In this document: positions 52,599 through 63,333 of the stretch, piece after piece | How the letters are laid out: each line of letters starts with the position of its first letter | How positions within the stretch are numbered: the stretch's first letter is position 1 | Translations under genes and position numbers: made by a program | Source: Hwanghaeella sp964350445 | Lineage (GTDB): Bacteria > Pseudomonadota > Alphaproteobacteria > UBA8366 > Aestuariispiraceae | NCBI GenBank assembly: GCA_964350445.1 | Contig: CAYGKA010000003.1 | Location: forward strand, 1 to 64,000 | Direction: 5' to 3' | Length of the DNA: 64,000 nt | Notes under the pieces: generated by a model | What the model was told of the DNA's origin: nothing | The model's input: the letters and a program-made list of their open reading frames with translations, nothing else | The model's database searches: none

Positions 52599-53597
52599 CT
52601 ATTTCGCCAGGTCCGCGCCGAGGCGGATTCGTGGATCCAATGCCGCCAGCGCAAGATCTGAAATCAAGGTGCCGAAGACGGTGAGAAGGGCCAGGAACAT
52701 CAGGAAGCTGCCGGCCAGATACATGTCCTGGCTCTGCAGGGCGCGCAGCAGCATCGGCCCCGTGGTTTCCAGGCTCAAGACGATCGAAACGATGGCGGAA
52801 CCGGAGATGATCTCAGGCAGGATATTGCCGATATCCGCGATGAACGGGTTCAGCGCCATGCGCAGCGGGTATTTGATCAGCGCCTTGCCGGCGGGCACGC
52901 CCTTGGCCCGGGCCGTCACCACATATTGCTTGTGCAGTTCGTCCAGCAGGTTGGCGCGCAGCCGGCGGATCATGCCCGCCGTACCGGACGTGCCGATGAC
53001 GATGACCGGCACCCACAGGTGTTCCAGAATGCTGACCATCTTGGCCCAGGACATGGGCTGGTCCTTGAATTCGTCATCCATCAACCCGCCGATCGAGGTG
53101 CCGAAATACTCGTTCGCCAGATACATCAGCACCAGCGCCAGCAGGAAGTTGGGCGTCGCCAGGCCGATGAAGCCGACGAAGGTCAGCGCATAGTCGCCCG
53201 GGCTGTATTGCCGCACGGCGGAATAGACCCCGATGGGGAAGGAAACGACATAGACGAAGATGATCGTGCCCAGTGAGACGACGATGGTCAGCAGGGCGCG
53301 GTCGCCGACAACATCGGCCACCGGCATTTCGTGCTCGAAGGAATAGCCCAGATTTCCCTGCAACAGGCCGAAGAGCCAGACGAAATACTGCTTCACGACC
53401 GGTTCGCCGAAGCCGAATTCCTTGCGGTAATATTCCAACCGCTCCTGGCTCATGGTTTCGCCCTGCGCCTGAAGCTCGGTCACCAGCGTCGTCAGATAAT
53501 CGCCCGGCGGCAATTGGATGATCACGAAGACGAAGACGCTGATCACCAGCAAGGTGGGGATCATCACCAACAGTCTGTGGGCCAAATATCCCAACAT
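52599..53597 (-). CDS. Opp/Dpp-type ABC importer permease (OppB-like)
   Basis: This 332-residue permease has six helices, a family N-terminus (LGYLAHRLLVMIPTLLVISV), a periplasmic GFGEPVVKQYFVWL segment, and the EAA loop YVVTARAKGVPAGKALIKYP. It forms the membrane channel with the OppC-like subunit. It follows the binding protein gene by 49 bases. Confidence 0.94.
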   Translation of the reverse strand: MLGYLAHRLLVMIPTLLVISVFVFVIIQLPPGDYLTTLVTELQAQGETMSQERLEYYRKEFGFGEPVVKQYFVWLFGLLQGNLGYSFEHEMPVADVVGDRALLTIVVSLGTIIFVYVVSFPIGVYSAVRQYSPGDYALTFVGFIGLATPNFLLALVLMYLANEYFGTSIGGLMDDEFKDQPMSWAKMVSILEHLWVPVIVIGTSGTAGMIRRLRANLLDELHKQYVVTARAKGVPAGKALIKYPLRMALNPFIADIGNILPEIISGSAIVSIVLSLETTGPMLLRALQSQDMYLAGSFLMFLALLTVFGTLISDLALAALDPRIRLGADLAK

Positions 53598-53646
53598 TTA
53601 TTCTATTCCTCCCCCGCAGCCGTCGTCCCGGCGCGTGACCCGTCAG

Positions 53647-55667
53647 CTATTGCTGGGTCAGTTTCAAAGCGTCCCGATCCCACCAAAACGTATCCATGCC
53701 GTAGATGCCGAAATGCGCGCCCGGATCCCAGTTCCACAGCCCTTCCTCCGGCACGTTGTTCAACCCGTCGCGCACGACGATGGGCTGCAGCACGCCGGCG
53801 ACGAGGCCGATGGAGAAGACGTTCTCCGACTGGATTTCAAGCATCCGGGTCCAGATCGAGCGCTTTTCCGCATCGGTCTTGGCGCGGTACCACGCGTCGA
53901 GCAGGTCCAGCAGTTCCTGGGCTTCGGGCATGTCGACGGGTTCGCCGGCATTGCCGTTGGTCTCATGATACTGGCCCCACATCGGCCATTGCAGCTGCAC
54001 CTGGCTGACCGGCGCCTGTTCGGTCGGCGACATCGCCGCGGTGGCCAGCCCGTTTTCCCAGCCCGACGAAATCGATATCAGGGTTTCGCCGGCGAAGACG
54101 CGGCGGCGCATGTTGTCCAGGCTCAACGGTTTGATGAACATCTTGATGCCGATTTCCCGCCAGCTGTCCGTTATCAGCTGCAGGACGTCGGTTTCTTCCG
54201 TCGATGTGCCGCCGGTTTCGACGATGATTTCCATCGGCTCGCCGTTCGGCAGCAGCCGCAAGCCGTCCATGCGACGGCGCTTCAGGCCGAGCCGGTCGAG
54301 GATCGCGTTCGCCTTGCGGATATTGAAGTCGGTCCAGGCTTCCCGGTATTCGGGCTTGTAGAGCGGACTGCCGGGAAGCAGCGTGTTCTGCCCTTCCAGC
54401 GCCAGGCCGAAATAGACCACGCGGTTGATTTCGTAGCGGTTCACGGCCAGCGACATGGCGCGGCGGACTTCGGTATTGCGCAGGACCTCGCGCCAAACCG
54501 GGTCCTTGGCGTTCAGGTTGGGGAACAGGGCCAGATGCGCGCCCTTGGCGATGCGCCACAGCAGGGTCTTGTAGCCGTGGTTTTTTTCATTCTGCTTCAG
54601 CAGCGTGAAGTCGTCGAACCGCAGATACCGTCCCTGCAGGTCCAGATCGCCCGTCGCGGCTTTGCCGGCCACCAGTTTCTTTTCGGTCAGGTTGATGATG
54701 ACCCGGTCGATATACGGCAGTTGCAGGCCGTTGGCGTCGACCTTGTGATAATACGGATTGCGCGAGAAGACGAAGCGGTCGCTGGGCGACGGCGTCTCGA
54801 CCATCCAGGGCTGAAGCACCGGCAGTTCCACGTTGTCGTTCCGGTAGAGCCGGCCGCGCCGTGTATGCAGCGCGGACCAGTTGCGCTGGCCTTCACTCTC
54901 AACCAGGGCCTGAAGTTCCGCCGGATCCGCGTATTTGACGTGGAACCGCTTCATGTAATGCGCGGGCGCATAAATATAGTTCGGCGACGCGCCGGCCAGC
55001 CCGGGCAGGAAATCCGGGTTCGGGAAGTCCCAGGTATAGCGGATCGTCACCGCGTCCAGAATTTCCACCTTCGGATAGGTGTCGCGCACTTTCATGAAGG
55101 CGGGCGGGCCGACGGGATACAGGTCCTCGTTATGGGCCATATCCTCCCACCAATAGCGGAAATCCTCGGTCGTGAAGGGCGCGCCGTCGGACCAGCGGTG
55201 GCCGCGGCGCAGCGACAAGGTGAAGGACCGGCCGTCTTCCACATCGACGGATTTCAGGATGTCGGGAACCAGTTCGAAGTCGCGGTCGTATTTCACCAGG
55301 CGCGCATACCCGTACACGGTCATCTGCCGCGTATCCTTGGCGTCGGTCATCAGGGTGCGGATATCGCCGCCGTGCTGGCCGATCTTCTGGCCGGGCCTGT
55401 TCATTTCGACGACCAGCGGTTCCTGCGGGGCGCGGTCGGCGACCGGCGGCAATGTCCCGGCGGCGACGGCGTCTTCGAAGAAGGGGGTATCGACGATGTC
55501 CAGCGCCTGGGCGTGGCTCGCGGTCAGGCCCCAGACCAGCGCGCCGGCCAGAAGGCCCAGCCCGGCGGCGGCCGCCAGAAGGGTGGACCGGCGCTGCGCA
55601 GACGCGGCCCGGGTGGGACCGCTATGGATGCCGCTGACGTGGGCACGGTTCACGGCGAACTGCTTTT

Positions 55668-55671
<4 letters not shown>
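53647..55671 (-). CDS. Large periplasmic substrate-binding protein, SBP family 5
   Basis: This 674-residue cluster C binding protein has a long N-terminus with QRRSTLLAAAAGLG (a possible twin-arginine-like signal) and probable cleavage after SHAQA. The fold signatures are SFTLSLRRGHRWSDGAPFTTEDF and RRAMSLAVNRYEINRVVYFG. Peptide and nickel binders of this family are about 500-550 residues; this size is closer to binders for larger ligands such as oligosaccharides (AgpA-like) or long peptides. The ligand cannot be read from the sequence. It overlaps the ATPase gene by four bases. Confidence 0.9.
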
Positions 55672-57554
<1,883 letters not shown>

Positions 57555-57744
57555 GGGCCAGGACGGCTCCCCCTGCTGACGATCACCTGTATCCGGCGTT
57601 CCGGGATGTTACTGTCGCCCCCGGTTACTTGGCGCCGGTTAAATATTACGGAAGAAAATGTTCACAACTGGTTAAGAGCCGTCAACTGAAAGGCTTCCGT
57701 TCCTGATATTTTCATCGGAAAATGATCCCCCGTTCCTTTTCCGG

Positions 57745-58263
57745 CTACTTTTCCGACCCCGTCATGGCATTTCGGTCGAGCCGAATGCCGAGCGCAAGGA
57801 AATTTTCGCGGCTGGGAATGTCCAGCTCGACATCGTTTTCCAGAATCCAGCGCGCGGCGTATTTCGCGACCAGGTCGAAATCGGCCAGGGCGGAATCCAG
57901 AACGATCCGGCTCCGGCCGTCCTTCAGTGTCAACTGCATCCACCCTTTACGGCTTTTCCGGCGGGTTGCATAGAAACGCAGCTTGGCTGTTTTCAGGTCC
58001 TTCCAGGCAAGGCTGGCGCGAAAGGGCGCGGTCACGGTCAGGGTATCGGCGGTCACGGCGACCTTGGTCACCCATTTCTGCGCGGTCTTCACGGCGAAGG
58101 CCAGGAACAGCATGCCGGCGGCCAGGAAAATCCAGAACAGCACCGGGATGGGGTTCAGGAACAGGGCGGGGCCGATGGTGAAGAACAGGCCGGCGGCGCT
58201 GCGGGCGAAATCCGCCAGCAGCGGTCCCCTCTCATAGGCGCTGTGTATCGTCCGCTCCGTCAT
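57745..58263 (-). CDS. Small membrane protein with PH-like domain
   Basis: This 172-residue protein has two adjacent hydrophobic segments near the N-terminus (AAGLFFTIGPALFL and PVLFWIFLAAGMLFLAFAV), then a strand-rich domain starting VTADTLTVTAPFRASLAWKDL that resembles a bacterial PH domain. The ATG at 58263 overlaps the deacetylase stop (ATGA), giving coupled translation; longer in-frame starts are unlikely. It ends the glycan operon. Function is unknown. Confidence 0.65.
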   Translation of the reverse strand: MTERTIHSAYERGPLLADFARSAAGLFFTIGPALFLNPIPVLFWIFLAAGMLFLAFAVKTAQKWVTKVAVTADTLTVTAPFRASLAWKDLKTAKLRFYATRRKSRKGWMQLTLKDGRSRIVLDSALADFDLVAKYAARWILENDVELDIPSRENFLALGIRLDRNAMTGSEK

Positions 58264-59015
58264 GTCGCCGCCAGGTCCGAGAAAGGGTCGCACCACGCCG
58301 CCGCCGGGTGGTCCGCGACAACTCTCGCCAGTGTTCGCAGGAATGTCCAACAGGCTTCGTCATGGACGATGTGGTGGGTCATGACCCCGGTCGGCTCTTC
58401 GACGGCGTCGCCGGTGCGCCTGGCGCGCAGATGGCTTGTGATCAGGGCCAGCGCTTCCGCATCGCCGACGAAGCCTCGATTGGTGCGCCAGGCCAGGATG
58501 TCGCAATGGGTGTCGATCCACCGGCGCGGCCCCGGCGGCCGGTCGACCCGGCGATAGGTCGAAAGCGCCGAAAGGCCGGCCTCCTCCAGCGCCGAAGTCA
58601 GGGTATCGGCGATCCGGTTCCAGGGCGGGGCCAGCGCGGGCCTGAACCGCGATCCGAACAGGTCGGCCAGCCGCTCCCTTCCCTTGGATAGGTCGGCCAG
58701 CATCTCCGCCCTGTCGCGGCTTTTGGGAAATTCGCATTTCTTTTCAGAAGGTTCCGCATTGTTGCGGTGCGCATACCCATGCTGGATGACGGTCAGGGCG
58801 GGGTGCCGGTCGAGTGTTTGCGCGAGCGCGGGGTCCGCCAAGGCCGGGATCACGGCAAGCGACACGGGCGCGCCCGACGCGGTTTCCGCCAGCCGGTCCA
58901 GGATCGGTCCCGGCCGCGTGGCGTCGTCGTCGCGCCACCACAGCGTCGCAACCCGCGCCTCGGCGTGCCAGCGGTCCAATTCCTGTTGCAGGTCCTGCCA
59001 GGGGTCGGTGCTCAA
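58260..59015 (-). CDS. Polysaccharide deacetylase (NodB-like) family protein
   Basis: This 251-residue protein has the NodB catalytic elements: a DD pair in LWWRDDDATR, the metal-binding His pair in IQHGYAHRNN (HxxxH) and APPWNR, the catalytic loop. The NodB fold removes N- or O-acetyl groups from sugars. There is no signal peptide, so it may act on a cytoplasmic intermediate. Coupled to both the upstream glycosyltransferase (ATGA at 59012-59015) and the downstream membrane protein. Confidence 0.85.
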   Translation of the reverse strand: MSTDPWQDLQQELDRWHAEARVATLWWRDDDATRPGPILDRLAETASGAPVSLAVIPALADPALAQTLDRHPALTVIQHGYAHRNNAEPSEKKCEFPKSRDRAEMLADLSKGRERLADLFGSRFRPALAPPWNRIADTLTSALEEAGLSALSTYRRVDRPPGPRRWIDTHCDILAWRTNRGFVGDAEALALITSHLRARRTGDAVEEPTGVMTHHIVHDEACWTFLRTLARVVADHPAAAWCDPFSDLAAT

Positions 59016-60202
59016 GACGGTCCCCTCTCATCGGGTTTTTCGCCGGCGATCAATCCTGTTCGGGCCGCCGCGGCGATGTCGCCTTCCAGGCACAGGGCCA
59101 ACACCTGCGCCGTCCGCTCCGCGCCCGACAAGTCAATGGCGGCGGCGCGGTGGCCGCGCCCGGCCTGCGCCGCGACCGCCGCAAGCAGGGCCGCGCCCGA
59201 CAAACCGGCTTCGGGAAGGATGCTTGCTCCCAGGACGGCGGCCATCCTCTCGGCCCGCATCGCCTGTTCCTTCTGCTCCCCGTCCGCGAAGGGGCACAGA
59301 ACGGCGGGCGCACCGCTGGCGAACAGGTCGACCGCGGTGTTGTAGCCGGCCTGGCTCACGGAAACGGCGGCACGCGTCAGCAGGGCCCGGAAATCCGGCC
59401 GCGCCGGCTCGACCGTCACATGGGCGGGGGCCTGAAAACCCGCCATCGCCATGTTGCGGCCGACCAGCAACCGCCAGCGCCAGCGATCCCCACCGGGAAG
59501 GGCGGCGGCGTCCAAGGCGGCCCGGAACAGCGCCGCGCCGACCGCGCCGCCCCCGGCGGAGACGATCACCTCGTCCCGGCCCGTGACGCCGTCGTCGGGG
59601 CCGTCCGGTTTGTCGACATAGCCCGTATAGACCACCGGGATTTCGAGGCGCCCGGCGGCGGCGAAAGACTCTTCCAGCCGGGCGATATGCGGGTCGCCAT
59701 GGACCAGGATCAGGTCGAACAACCCGTTCGCCCAGGAAAGACATTCCTCGACCCGGTCGGGGGCGGTCTTGGGCTGCAGGATGTCCCGGACCGAGCAGAC
59801 CGCCGGCACACCCCTGTCCCGCGCCAGTTGAAGCAGGGGCAGCAATTCGTGCCGGAACCGGCGGCGCGCGAAGGGAAACCCCTCCACCAGCAGAAGGGTC
59901 GGTTCCGCCGTTTGAAACCCGTCCATCAGGGCCTCCCGGCGGCGGTTCCACAGGTCATCGCCCGCGGGCTCCCCGGTCTCGTCCAGCAGAACGGTGAAGG
60001 CCGCATCCGCAGAGCGCAGGTCGGGCAGGGGCACCCAATGCGCCACCGGGTGGGATCGGCCGCCTTCCGCACAGGACCCGCGCCCCGTCGCCATCGTGAC
60101 GTCGAAGCCCAGGTCACGGCAGGCGGACGCGATCGCAACGGCGCGCTCCATATGCCCGATGCCGAGCAGATGCTGTACATGAATGAAGAGGCGCGGGGTC
60201 AT
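59012..60202 (-). CDS. MurG-like GT-B glycosyltransferase
   Basis: This 396-residue protein has the N-terminal donor-pocket motif HVQHLLGIGHMERA, typical of GT28/MurG-like enzymes, and a C-terminal nucleotide-sugar-binding domain with VIVSAGGGAVG and SQAGYNTAVDLFASGAPAVL. The same GYNT motif occurs in the partial gene at the window edge, so the two are likely paralogues. Sugar donor and acceptor are unknown. It overlaps the deacetylase gene by four bases. Confidence 0.85.
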   Translation of the reverse strand: MTPRLFIHVQHLLGIGHMERAVAIASACRDLGFDVTMATGRGSCAEGGRSHPVAHWVPLPDLRSADAAFTVLLDETGEPAGDDLWNRRREALMDGFQTAEPTLLLVEGFPFARRRFRHELLPLLQLARDRGVPAVCSVRDILQPKTAPDRVEECLSWANGLFDLILVHGDPHIARLEESFAAAGRLEIPVVYTGYVDKPDGPDDGVTGRDEVIVSAGGGAVGAALFRAALDAAALPGGDRWRWRLLVGRNMAMAGFQAPAHVTVEPARPDFRALLTRAAVSVSQAGYNTAVDLFASGAPAVLCPFADGEQKEQAMRAERMAAVLGASILPEAGLSGAALLAAVAAQAGRGHRAAAIDLSGAERTAQVLALCLEGDIAAAARTGLIAGEKPDERGPS

Positions 60203-60242
60203 CTCTCGTTCGGGTGGTGGGTCAGCGGGTTACCGGGGCGGG

Positions 60243-60827
60243 TCAGGTGAGCGGATAATTCAGGGTGTCGACACTGGGGGTTCCGTCCGTGGCGAGGTCG
60301 AACCGATGCAGACAGGCGTTCTTCAATTTCACCGGTGCGTCCTTGGTCATGTCCCATCCCGTGGCCATGGCGTAGAGGGCCCGGATCACGGCCTTATGGG
60401 CGACGATCAAACGGGGCTCTCCCGCTTCCGCCACCTCCGCCAGCAGGGGTTTCAGCCGCTCCATCACCATGCGCGGGCTTTCGCCGCCGGGCGGTGTGAA
60501 ATCCAATCCGCGCGCCTCGTTTTCGCGCATTTCGTCGCCCAGGCGCGCGCGCAGTTCCTCCAGGCGTTCGCCTTCCCACTCGCCGAAATCCATCTCGATC
60601 AAGCGCGGATCGATATCCAGCTCCGGCCCGGTCAAAAGTATGGCGGTCTTGCGCGCCCGGGATAGCGGGCTCGATATCACGCGCCATGTCTTTACATCGT
60701 CGGGCAGGCGCCAGCTGGCGATTTCCAGCCGGCCTTCGTCGGATAGGAACCTGTCCGAGCGTCCCTGCAGGCGGCCCTCATCGTTCCAGTCGGTGGGGCC
60801 GTGCCGCAGGATGGCTATCTGTGTCAT
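60243..60827 (-). CDS. Histidine phosphatase family protein of the glycan operon
   Basis: This 194-residue protein has the phosphohistidine motif ILRHGPTDWN, and the second catalytic His in LIVAHKAVIRAL. The C-terminal KNACLHRFDL fits the phosphoglycerate-mutase-like fold. The most likely role is dephosphorylation of a sugar phosphate or metabolite in the pathway; this is inference from location. It overlaps the upstream glycosyltransferase gene by four bases. The window contains another histidine phosphatase (fxsA-linked) of different sequence. Confidence 0.87.
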   Translation of the reverse strand: MTQIAILRHGPTDWNDEGRLQGRSDRFLSDEGRLEIASWRLPDDVKTWRVISSPLSRARKTAILLTGPELDIDPRLIEMDFGEWEGERLEELRARLGDEMRENEARGLDFTPPGGESPRMVMERLKPLLAEVAEAGEPRLIVAHKAVIRALYAMATGWDMTKDAPVKLKNACLHRFDLATDGTPSVDTLNYPLT

Positions 60828-61981
60828 CGACTGTTTTCCTTTATTATTGTAGTAATCGCGCCGAACAATATCTCTTCCGCGTGTTTCAGGTCGTGCCGGC
60901 GCCCGACATTCGCTTGCGCCGCCGCGCCGTGCCGCAACAGTGTATCCGTATTTTTCAGATAGAACGACACCGCGTCGGCAAAAGCAGCCGCATTTCCCAT
61001 TTCCGTCAAAATACCTGTTTCTCCGTCGCGGACCATATTGGCGACACCCGGATTGGACCCCGATACGACGGGCAGGCCCGCCGCCTGTGCTTCCAGGACG
61101 CCCAGGCCGAAGGCTTCGTTCAGACTGGGCCAGACGGCAAGGTCGCAGGCCGCCTGCGTCACGGCCAGGTCTTCCGCCGACAACGCGCCCAGGAAAACGG
61201 TGTTCGGAAAATCGGCGAACATTTCCTCAACCTCGGTCCGGGCCGGTCCGTCGCCGACGATCACCAGCGACCAGCCGGTCGGCTCCAAGCGGGCCAGGGC
61301 GTCGGCCAGCAGCCGGTAGGATTCCTTCTTCACGTCCTGCCGCATCATGGCGGCGGCCAGCAGCCAGGGCCGGCCCGGGTCGATGCCGTGCCGGTGGGCG
61401 ATGGCGGCGCGCGTCTGCGCGCGCGCGGCCCGGGCGGGCGGATAGGGCGCGGTATCGACGAAAGGCGGCAGGTCGCGGGCAAGGCAGTGCGCGGGCAGGA
61501 GCGGCGCGACACATTCCCGGTCTGTGGGATTAAGAAAAAACGCGGCATCCGCCCGGCCCAGCGCGCGGCCGACCGCCGTGTGTCCCGCCGCCCAGGGGCC
61601 GCCTTCCTGCTTCGGCGCGAAACTCGGCTCCGCCACGCAATAGGGAATGCCGAACCGGTCGCACAGATCGGGTCCGATCAAGTCGGGGGCCTTGTGAAAA
61701 AGGTGGTAGGTGAACCACAGATCGGGCGCGCCATGCCGTTCGTACCAAGCGCCCAGGTCGTCGCGTTCCAGCGCGGCGCGGGTGCTGATCGCGGATTGGC
61801 GTTCGGCGTCGCCCTTGCCTTCCCAACAGCGCTGGCTGGACGCCAGGGTCACCCTGTGACCGCCGTCCTTACCCTCGCCACCCGCGCCCAGAACCCGCAT
61901 CAACAGGCGCGCCATGCGGCGGTCGCCGGACGGCACGGGATGGGTCGGGGCCTTCATCGGGGCATAGAATTCTATCCACAT
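60824..61981 (-). CDS. Family 4-type glycosyltransferase
   Basis: This 385-residue GT-B enzyme has the C-terminal glycosyltransferase group 1 domain: WLLAAAMMRQDVKKESYRLL, LVIVGDGPARTEVEEMF and the ExFGxxxxE-like region SLNEAFGLGVLEAQAAGLP, followed by GVANMVRDGETGIL. The N-terminus is a Rossmann-like acceptor domain. It overlaps the upstream glycosyltransferase gene by 10 bases and the phosphatase gene by four bases. An alternative start is the ATG eight codons downstream (61957). Confidence 0.85.
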   Translation of the reverse strand: MWIEFYAPMKAPTHPVPSGDRRMARLLMRVLGAGGEGKDGGHRVTLASSQRCWEGKGDAERQSAISTRAALERDDLGAWYERHGAPDLWFTYHLFHKAPDLIGPDLCDRFGIPYCVAEPSFAPKQEGGPWAAGHTAVGRALGRADAAFFLNPTDRECVAPLLPAHCLARDLPPFVDTAPYPPARAARAQTRAAIAHRHGIDPGRPWLLAAAMMRQDVKKESYRLLADALARLEPTGWSLVIVGDGPARTEVEEMFADFPNTVFLGALSAEDLAVTQAACDLAVWPSLNEAFGLGVLEAQAAGLPVVSGSNPGVANMVRDGETGILTEMGNAAAFADAVSFYLKNTDTLLRHGAAAQANVGRRHDLKHAEEILFGAITTIIKENSR

Positions 61982-63249
61982 GCCGGTTCTTCGCGGGGTG
62001 CCGGGCCGCCGGTGGGCGCGGGTTCTTCAGACAGTCCGAACCGGTCGGCCAACCCGGTGATGCAGGCCGCGGCGTCAAACTCGGCGCGCACCCGGGCTTC
62101 GCCGGCCTTGCCGTAGCGCCGCCGCAGGTCCGGGTCGGCGATCAATCGGCACAAGGCGGTCGTCAACGCCGGGATGTCGCCCGGTTTCACCAGGGCCCCG
62201 GTTTCACCGTCGCGGATCAATTCCGGCACGGCGGAAACCGCGGTGGACAGAACGGCCAGGCCTTGGCTCTGCGCTTCCATCAACACGTTGGGAAGGCCGT
62301 CCCGGTCGCCGTCAGCGGCGATCTTGCTGGCCAGGACGAACAGGTCCGACCGGCGCAGCCGTTCCAGCACCGCCTGTTGCGGCTGTGCGCCCAGCCATTC
62401 GACGCGGTCGTCGATGCCCAATGTCTCGGCCTGCCGTTTCAGGGCGTCGCGGTCGGCGCCGCCGCCGATATGCGTCAGCCGCCATTGCAGGCTCCCCGGC
62501 ACTGCCGACAAGGCGGCCAGCAGGTCCGGATAACCCTTTTTGGCGACCGCGCGGCCGACGGAGATCAGCCGCACGGGGTCGGACGCATCCGACCCGTCAC
62601 GGCGGGTCGCCTCGGGCTCCACAGGCGGGAAGCGGGAAAGGTCCAGGCCGTGATAATCCAAATGCACCTTCTGGGGGTTGTCGCCGGACAACCCCCGCAG
62701 ATGATCCGCGCCGACGCCGGTGCAGGTGGATAGCCACGCCATGGCGGCCAGTTTCTCCCGCTTCTCCCAATCCGGGATCGTCCAGATATCCTTGGCATGG
62801 GCCGACCCGCTCCAGGGCAGGCCCAGGATCATCGCCGCGTAGCGTGTGACCGAGGCGGGTGTGTGCAGGAAATGGAAATGCAGGCGGTCGATCCTGCCGT
62901 CCAGCTCGGCGGCCAGGACAAGGGCCTGCCCGAAACGCCGGATCCGATTGGGCGTGCGGTCCCGCGCCAGGTCCTTCAGCCAAATCCCGCGCGCGGCGGC
63001 GTATCCGTCCCGCCGGCGCATCTTCCACCAGGCGCGCAGCACGCGCATCGGTTCCTGATAAAGATATTCCGGAAGGTAGAGGACCGGGGCGGAAATCTCG
63101 GCATGGACGGGATGGGTGTGACGGTCGGTCGGGTGGCGCAGCGACACGATCACCAAGTCCAGGCCACGGCGCTCCAGCGCCAGGATTTCCTGGGCGATGA
63201 ACGTCTCGGACAGCCGCGGATAACCTTTAAGGACGAACGCCGTCGTCAT
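61972..63249 (-). CDS. Family 4-type glycosyltransferase (WcaL/AmsK-like)
   Basis: This 425-residue GT-B enzyme begins with TAFVLKGYPRLSETFIAQEI, the N-terminus seen in exopolysaccharide glycosyltransferases such as WcaL. It has HFHFLHTPASVTRYAA, SAHAKDIW, LISVGRAVAKKGYPDL, HIGGGADRDALKRQA and the donor-binding DGLPNVLMEAQSQGLA. It is probably cytoplasmic or membrane-associated and extends a lipid-linked glycan. The 3' end overlaps the next gene by 10 bases. Donor sugar is unknown. Confidence 0.88.
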   Translation of the reverse strand: MTTAFVLKGYPRLSETFIAQEILALERRGLDLVIVSLRHPTDRHTHPVHAEISAPVLYLPEYLYQEPMRVLRAWWKMRRRDGYAAARGIWLKDLARDRTPNRIRRFGQALVLAAELDGRIDRLHFHFLHTPASVTRYAAMILGLPWSGSAHAKDIWTIPDWEKREKLAAMAWLSTCTGVGADHLRGLSGDNPQKVHLDYHGLDLSRFPPVEPEATRRDGSDASDPVRLISVGRAVAKKGYPDLLAALSAVPGSLQWRLTHIGGGADRDALKRQAETLGIDDRVEWLGAQPQQAVLERLRRSDLFVLASKIAADGDRDGLPNVLMEAQSQGLAVLSTAVSAVPELIRDGETGALVKPGDIPALTTALCRLIADPDLRRRYGKAGEARVRAEFDAAACITGLADRFGLSEEPAPTGGPAPREEPACG

Positions 63250-63333
63250 GGAACCTCATGGACCTTCGGTCGTATCCCGATTGCTGAACGTGCTGCCCGA
63301 TCGCCGCTATGGGGCTTGTTGGGAAGCCCGGCG

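Noticed and set aside
58814..60250. 478-codon plus-strand open frame over the deacetylase and glycosyltransferase genes
   Set aside because: Arg/Gly/Ala-rich overprint; the minus-strand genes have catalytic motifs and coupled starts.
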